Below are positions 29,881-35,682 of a stretch of 35,682 nucleotides of DNA, piece by piece. The stretch lies in NCBI RefSeq assembly GCF_004359215.1, contig NC_090627.1, positions 1,933,554 through 1,969,235 of the forward strand. The letters run 5' to 3'. The notes under the pieces were generated by a model. It saw only the letters and a list, made by a program, of their open reading frames with translations. It did not search any database and was not told where the DNA came from. The first letter of the stretch is position 1. The number at the start of each line of letters is the position of its first letter. Made by a program: the position numbers and the translations under genes. The DNA is from Bremia lactucae. Taxonomy: Eukaryota; Oomycota; Peronosporomycetes; Peronosporales; Peronosporaceae.

Positions 29881-31490
29881 ATCGCCGGCCCATTTTTGTG
29901 CCGGCTGCGGAAATGACAGTGAGCATAAGGCCACTGTTGCGAAAATTAGTGCTCCGTCGTCAATATTGTTCGACGACGTTAACGGGTCTTATCAAGAAGA
30001 TAAGGCTCTTAAGAAGTTTATGGATTACGTTAGAAATCCTTTTCAACAATCCTTAAAAGGATTGTCGGAATTGTTTAGGTCCTCAGCAGATCGATAAACA
30101 ACATGCAATGGGTTACTGTATTACACAGCCATTGCTGGCCACACACCTCGTGTCGTCATCTCCACCCACAGTAATTGTGTTACGCATCATGCATGAGTGC
30201 CACGATGCATCAATAAGTGGTCATCGTGGACGTGAGAAGACCATTCTCACGATAAGTCGCGACAGTAACAGGCCACGCCAGTATGAGTTTTTCCGCAAGT
30301 ACACACGTGTGCAAAGTTTGTCAACGGGTGAAGCCCAATTATTCATCCCGTGCTCCGTTCCTAACCTCTGCCTATTCCAGCAGAGCGTTGGCAGTCTGTT
30401 TTCATGGACTTTGTCTTCGGGTTTCCCGACGACGAACATAAGAACCATCGCTCTCTTGTTTTGTTGATCGTTTCAGCAAAATAGTACACCTTGCTGCAGT
30501 ACTGGAGTCGATCACAGCCAAATGCTGTGCTCGTGTCTTTGTTGACAACGATATTCCGACTCTATGGGTTACTTCGCGAACTGGTATCAGATCGAGATCC
30601 TAGATTCACGGCAGAATTTTGGCAAATTGTGTTCGAATCACTTGGAACACAGTTCAACATGTCAACTTCTGATCATCTTGAATTTGATGGTCAGACGGAG
30701 CGGGCAAACCGTATTCTCGAAGAGATACTTCCTGGATAGATCCATTTATGAGTTGGAGTGATTTCTTGCCGATGGTTTAATTTGCTATCAACAATTCAAA
30801 TAATACTTCTACAAAGCATACACCATTTTTCGTGAATGGCTTGCCACCCTCGTATACCGGCATTGTTTCAGTGTGACTCTAATTCCAGGGGGGAGGGACT
30901 CGCTCGAGCGAAAATCATTCTAGCTCTTGCTCATCTGCATTGGCACTAAGTTCAATGCGAAGGACACCAGTGCTGATATTATGTTCATTGACATTATATT
31001 GGACAAACTCAGTAATATTAATAATGTTATTACTTACTTTGATGACGATGTTAAAAGACTCAGCATCGAGAATAATATTGTGAATGAGAACGATAATCCT
31101 CTCAATAATGAAGAGATTGATATCTTCGAAGTGCAAGCCGGTCACACTGAAAAAACAGTTAAACCGAGTCACCAGATTATTTCCTGTTGGCTAGAGAAAA
31201 AGTGGTCCGTATCGTACAGGATTCCATCGCTGATGCGGTAGACCGACAGAAATGGAACTGACAAAATGGAAGAGCAAGAATACTTTCATTTAATGTTAAT
31301 AACCTTTTCCTACTGTCTACGGGAACCCTACTGTAAATTTAGTGACGAATGTAGGCAATAATAAATTACTGCCCAGGTATATCGGCCCGTTTCGTGTACT
31401 ACACTCTAAAGCAATGCGTACGCAGCCTATATCTTATGTTAAGCGTCTCCGCCCGTACCATCAGTGCGAGGCTTCTTCCGATTCCGGATG
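29881..31490 (+). mobile_element. Integrase of element D2
   Basis: Linker DKALKKFMDYVRNPFQQSLK (about 30000), then zinc-binding part at 30100-30310 (ECHDASISGHRGREKT), core at about 30390-30740 with SDRDPRFTAEFWQIVF and the catalytic Glu in DGQTERANRILEEIL, INNSN.. at 30790, linker 30930-31260 (VHNI-type acidic stretch rich in Asp, Asn and Ile), and integrase tail remnant at 31310-31490 (GPFRVLHS, SYVKRLRPYHQ). Frameshifted in several places. Confidence 0.82.
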
Positions 31491-31859
31491 ACACCGGAAC
31501 GGTCTAGGGCATTCGCCAAAGCCTGATGGTTCCAACCAAAGCCTTATCGTCTAGGAACAAAGTCTGATTCTCTTGAAACAGACGATCCACTCTTTTCTTT
31601 AAGGAGAGATCTTCTGACGAGCTGTCACCAGCTGGTTTTGAAGGGACTGATGTGTCCTTTCGTTCACCAGTTGATCAGTCGGAACTTGCGCGCAATTTCT
31701 CAACTGGTCACAAGAACATTATCAATCGTCACCGCTAACTCGCGGCGACAGAATCGCTCGTAGGCAAGATCCTCCCATAAATTATAAAAGGTGTGATCCA
31801 AAGCACGATGTTGATTAGGGCTCGTCAAACGAAGTGAGCCTGATCTCCCCCCCCCCTCC

Positions 31860-32060
31860 ATATCCATTGACGGATTTAGGTGGTGAGAAGCGTTTTCTTG
31901 TTGAAAGCTTCTCGAACCGCCGTGATGTAGGGGGGGGGGGTGAACGAGTCACCAGGTTCGTTGGCGAGAGTATTCACCCTCGCATGATAGTTAAGAACCT
32001 CGTTTCCAACTGAATTTGGACGTTATGGGTCTCGTCTTGAACTTCGACGAGACCCATCCT
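31860..32060 (+). pseudogene. Chromodomain remnant of element D2
   Basis: Same layout as the C chromodomain: GGEKRFLVESFSNRRDV, then a run of ten G (31929-31938) that breaks the frame, and a decayed second half ending in the DETHP-type stretch. The preceding poly-C run (31847-31856) is a likely slippage site. Confidence 0.65.
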
Positions 32061-33207
32061 CCTCGGCAGAAGGTCCATCGGAGAACGAGCGCTTCCCGCG
32101 CTCGTAACTGGATTTGGGTTTTAAATCCCTTGACGCATCTCGTAAGAGATGAGCGTCCCCCAAGAGAAGTTTTGAGGGAATAGGCTTCCTTAGAGGCATT
32201 ACTTGCACCCTTAAAAATAGCATGGGCATGAATCCCTCCACGAGAAGCAAGGGATCCCTGCCTCTCCAGACAACGGAGCAGCTTATAGCGTGCACCGACT
32301 ACGGTCCGTTTCTCAAACCGTTCACGGAAAGCATTCAGCTTGTCAAGCCAGACCTCACGGCCTATGTTTTGAACATTCTGTACAAATGCTGTCCAAGATT
32401 GGAGCAAAGGTTGGCATCCTTTGCCCATTCAGAAAAAAGCTACCGATTTCGGAAAAAGGCATTGATGAAGAATTTTGTCTCATCCTCACAAGGCATGTGA
32501 GCCTAGATGAATCGAATAGCGGAATAAGATATCGATTGTTGGTCATACCAAACCAGCGAATTAGGTTATCCTTAGATGACAATCAAGGCCTCTTCTCAGA
32601 AAAGAAGCGCACGTATTGCCGTCCCTCTCCTGTTGGCTCGTGTTAACGCTAACGTTAACTTGGCCCTTGGAGCGATCCCTAAATCACTCCTTTCCTGGTG
32701 ATGCAAAGTAGCACCACAATTAGTACTCATTTCTTTGCGAGCACTTAATTCCTGATGACGTATACTAACGTCACCAGAGGGGTCATTGCCCAGGGAGTCA
32801 TCTGACGATGGCGTCCACCAAAGAGGTCCGACGAGTTGAACAACATCATCATCACCTCTCTGGTTGTCACATAGAATTCAAAGGTTTTACGGATTCGGCC
32901 CCGGGTATTCGGCGGCCTTTACAGTAGACACTGAGTAAAGCGATGCCGGTGACTTGGTCCAATCACCTACAATTGGCACAGCAGGTGACTTGTCACCGTC
33001 ACCTGCAATGTCATCAACAGATACCATATTCCAGTCACGTCTATTGGGAATAGGAGGTGACGTATTACCCGCAGTAGGCGCATTAGCGTCTACTGAAACA
33101 TTTGTATTCACAATAGCTGCACTATTCCGTGCAGCTGCCAGCTTTGCAGCCTCACGGATAATGCGCACAGACGTGTTAGTCGCCATGTTGATTTTGGTCA
33201 AAATCAA
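32040..33207 (-). pseudogene. Antisense accessory ORF of element D2
   Basis: Counterpart of the antisense frame in C, with diverged DNA. From Met at 33207 or 33183: MATNTSVRIIREAAKLAAAR, then SPPIPNRRDWNMVSVDD, GDGDKSPAVPIVGDW, stop at 32887. After frame changes: CEDETKFFINAFFRNR, TAG, LFSEWAKDAN; then LLQSWTAFVQNVQNIGREVW, DKLNAFRERFEKRTVVGARY, KLLRCLERQG. The last two blocks align without gaps to C (about 21 of 51 identical). The TAG after FFRNR faces Trp in C (KHRW), and Trp in LLQSW faces the TAG of C. N-terminal third is not obviously similar between the two. Confidence 0.6.
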
Positions 33208-33317
33208 TTAATTAAAATAAATCGGTATTTTGAGCAAAACCAATAATGCAAAATTACAGGGAAGGACATAATAGTATTTCCTGTCACCCTGTATCAGCCA
33301 CTGTAGTGGCTGTTGGT

Positions 33318-33330
33318 TAAGAGGGGTGGA
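33318..33330 (+). other. Polypurine tract of element D2
   Basis: AAGAGGGGTGGA just before the LTR start TGTAACGGGTG, as in the other copies. Confidence 0.65.
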
Positions 33331-33781
33331 TGTAACGGGTGTCCCGTTACATAAGTATTATTAATGAATATTATTTCCTGTGAGAGGAAATTACAAAGAA
33401 GTACAAATCTATTATCTGGTTATCTGGCTGGAATAATTTCAATATTACCAAATTTGGCAATACTGATGCAATTAGACACTGGCTCTATTGATTGGTTAAT
33501 TTAAGTCTAAATTAACCCAGACACGATTGTGCGGTTCGCAAGGAGGCGCCACACTTAGTAAGATAATAATATAATAAGCTCATTAGTAGATAGAAGATCG
33601 TTACGTAGGAAACTAAACATATCAATACAGTTTTACTTTTTCTTTATTCTGAAGCCTTCGTCTAGACCTTAAGAAGCGAACTACCATTAGCTTCGTCGAA
33701 ATTTTTCGCGGTGCCTTTGTGTACCTAAAGTTACGAGGCACCTCACCTTTACTGTAATCAGTTTAAGAATAAATAGTACTT
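33331..33781 (+). repeat. 3' LTR of element D2, truncated
   Basis: Starts with a 9-bp hairpin built on the terminus (TGTAACGGG, loop TGT, CCCGTTACA). Its 3' part matches the LTR of element B (19963-20118) up to AGTACTTA, where the next LTR begins with TGTAACGGGC. The last tens of bases, including the inverted terminus, are lost to that junction. Confidence 0.75.
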
Positions 33782-34362
33782 ATGTAACGGGCTAAAGTTG
33801 CCATAATGTTAATCAGTCCCCATTAAGTACACTTGGTGTATTTTAAGGGGATGGTCAACTACTTAAAAAGAGTAATTAAACCCATCACTTGGGTGTGGTT
33901 CACATTGTGACCAACCCTTGTGATAGTGACGCACATAGGTGCATTCACATTAGGAGGGATGACGCATAGTGTCATCCGTAACGCGAGGTATCTAGAAAGT
34001 TATGCTTGCAATACATAATAGTGTTATCGACAGAGATGAAAGTTTATGTTTGATAAAAATAGGTATTTATATGTAATACGATCAAACATAAATCAGTCTG
34101 AAACTACTTCTTACTTAGGAAGTGCGCACGAGGAGCCGGACTACCGCTCCGGTGACGACACCGTACTAGAGCACTTAGCGCGTTTGGTCAGGTCGCATCA
34201 GCCATCAACACAACTACCTCACTGCACGCAAGAGAAGATAGGCATAACCGCTTCCTCGCTTTGCTAAGGTGTCTGTCTAAGAAGAGCGTGGCCGCATTAA
34301 GACGTGTCCTTCCCATGATTCGCATCTCTGCGTGTGTACGTGAGGATAAGCCTCAATATTGA
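33782..34362 (+). repeat. LTR and leader of element E
   Basis: Begins TGTAACGGGCTAAAG, the same first nine bases as the chromovirus LTRs, but the body is unrelated. Contains a hairpin GGATGAC / GTCATCC near 33957-33979. I cannot find a clear LTR end or primer site before gag at about 34363. Short frame at 34046-34267 is not recognised. Confidence 0.5.
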
Positions 34363-35428
34363 TTGGGCTCATTTCCCAACCTCTCCGAACATCATCGGGA
34401 GGTGGAAGGGCTTATGGTGGGGACCGAACTTGGTGAACAATCCCTGGCCAGGCTTCTGGATAGTCCTCCTGGGCAACATGTTGCTCAGTTGGAGCAATTT
34501 GAGGTATTCGTGCTCGGACAGCGGAGGGCCGCGTCCGAGGCAAAGAGCCATGCTGCGGCGGAGTCCGTCACTCAGACTCAGAATGAGCTGAGGCATGAAT
34601 AGGCTCGGAGCGAGGCTCTCAACAGGACTGTTGAGATGCTCTCTGCCCGGCTGCATCAGCCGAGGCCCATTCGGATGGACCCGCGCAAGTTTGATGGAAC
34701 TGCGGCGCACACGATTGTCCACTGGCTTTTAGCCGTGGAGCAATGCGGTGTCGCCCAGCTCATCGAGGACGACAGCCGGATGGTGTCGTAGGCCATATCG
34801 TATTTGCGCTGTAAGGTCTCAGAGTGGGCTTACTCGGCGCTTATGGCGGACAGAAAAGCGTTTCCTTCATGAACGATCTTTAAGGAAAAGATTCGCGCCA
34901 TGTACAAGCCGCCGAACATTGAAGCGTTGCTTTAGGCGCGCGTCTTTGGAGCGCGACAGAGGAAGTAATCTCTGCAATTGTATGTGCATGAGATATGCTC
35001 GCTGTCGGCGTCTATTACCATAGATTCGATTTTGAAGCACATTAAGTGCCCACGTTTATGAACGGACTACGGCATGGCCATCGTGACAGGCTCTTTTCAG
35101 AAAGGTACCGTCGACGATGGAAGAGGCAATCCAAATTGTCTTAGTTGAGGAGCAATCCTACAGCAGTGCCTCGGCGACAGCTTGGTATAAGCCGTCGGCG
35201 GAGAGATCAGTAGCCACTCCCATGGAGTTGGGCAATGCAGACGTAGTCTGTTTTAAATGCGGCAAGCGCGGCCATATGATGGCTCGCTGCTATGCCAGGG
35301 TCCCTGTTGAGGCAAAGATGCCCAGCAAGAGGAGTCCCTTCTCAAAGGGCGATGGCAAGATTCAGCGTGCGAGACGCATGAGTTCTGCATCGACCACTGA
35401 GAGGTCGGGAAATGCAGGAGCGCAGTAG
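34363..35428 (+). pseudogene. gag of element E (different gypsy lineage)
   Basis: Retrotransposon gag with several stops (34602, 34788, about 34870 and 34933). Readable blocks: GLMVGTELGEQSLARLLD, EMLSARLHQPRPIRMDP, RKFDGTAAHTIVHWLLAVEQ, ISYLRCKVSEWAYSALMA, FKEKIRAMYKPPNIEALL. The last part is open (35117-35428) and carries a good CCHC knuckle, CFKCGKRGHMMARC, followed by a basic stretch. Ends at TAG 35426, inside the boundary hairpin. Confidence 0.8.
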
Positions 35429-35682
35429 GGGGCAGATGCCCTACTGACGCGGACTCTGAAGCTACCCCTAAGCTCAGAGTTGTGGAACAAATAGGTAGCA
35501 TAGTCCCTGAGGTCTCGAAATTTCGGACCTCAACCCTGCTGGTCTATAGCGCTCATGAAAGAGGCTATGACCAGGTGATGGCCCTCCTAGTGGATTCGGG
35601 TGCATTACAAAATTTTGTGAAACTCGCGGCTCTAAGAAAGAGACCGGCGATGTTTGAGTCGCTTTGCCAGGATGGCAAGCGA
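35425..35682 (+). pseudogene. Aspartic protease start of element E, runs off window
   Basis: In the frame one base back from gag: VGGRCPTDADSEATPKL, VPEVSKFRTSTLLVYSAHE, then the active-site block ALLVDSGALQNFVKLAALRK with Asp in DSG at about 35593. The frame is open to the window end, so the protease is partial here only because of the border. Confidence 0.75.

Noticed and set aside
31847..31938. Poly-C and poly-G runs as a regulatory element
   Set aside because: They fall in decayed chromodomain sequence and look like slippage products.
34046..34267. Small gene in the leader of element E
   Set aside because: 73 codons without motif, within LTR or leader sequence; could be chance.
35400..35450. 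Programmed -1 frameshift between gag and protease of element E
   Set aside because: Frames differ by one base and a hairpin is present, but there is no slippery heptamer and the copy has many other lesions, so a plain indel is more likely. Kept only as part of the boundary-hairpin finding.
1..35682. tRNA, rRNA, CRISPR arrays, effector genes (RXLR or CRN)
   Set aside because: No cloverleaf, rRNA motif, spaced direct repeats, or signal peptide with RXLR or LFLAK motif seen.

Overview
The window looks like nuclear DNA of an oomycete, most likely a Peronosporales species (Phytophthora or downy mildew group). This is inferred from compact host genes with short GT-AG introns (about 55-90 nt), a stramenopile-like gene set, an Inr-like promoter, and flanking blocks of decayed Ty3/gypsy chromoviruses. 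Two 100-N gaps (12543-12642, 26814-26913) and one single N (23918) mark scaffold joins.

Layout. 1-2950: 3' part of a broken gypsy element (element 1, + strand) ending in an LTR. 3188-12279: a gene island with eight recognisable or well-supported host genes: syntaxin-5 (+), HIG1/RCF1 (-), mitochondrial ATP synthase subunit d (+), a twin-CX9C protein (-), an unknown three-exon membrane protein (-), the ubiquitin-eL40 fusion (+), RACK1 (-) and a LAMTOR3-like roadblock protein (+). A frameshifted unknown reading frame lies at 6337-6667. I worked out exon structures for all spliced genes, and each joins in frame. 12643-35682: retrotransposon graveyard. Element A (gypsy, -) lies at 12877-15240. Element B (chromovirus, -) lies at 15240-20118 and carries an inserted piece of A. 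A Ty1/copia fragment (-) lies at 20130-21420. Element C (chromovirus, +) lies at 21693-26813, element D (+) at 26914-29880 and element D2 (+) at about 29880-33781. Element E is a different gypsy gag-pro (+) and runs from 33782 to the window end.

Host genes. Several are housekeeping: early secretory fusion (syntaxin-5), mitochondrial respiration and ATP synthesis (HIG1, ATP synthase d, twin CX9C), translation and ubiquitin supply (UBI-eL40, RACK1), and lysosome/TORC1 signalling (LAMTOR3). No RNA gene, CRISPR array or bacterial-type feature was seen.

Main discoveries. (1) The chromovirus copies are tiled along nearly their whole length with short perfect hairpins (arms 7-11 nt, loops 1-10 nt), inside conserved coding sequence, in non-coding parts and in the LTR. 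Several hairpins show compensatory two-sided changes between copies, even where this changes amino acids in both arms. (2) Between the chromodomain and the 3' LTR, the strand opposite to gag-pol carries a long conserved reading frame. It is recognisable in four copies (1, B, C, D2). In the best-aligned stretch C and D2 share about 40% of residues without gaps, and lone stop codons in one copy face tryptophan in the other (TAG versus TGG). Together these point to a chromovirus lineage with an antisense accessory gene and a hairpin-rich genome; I know of no description of it.
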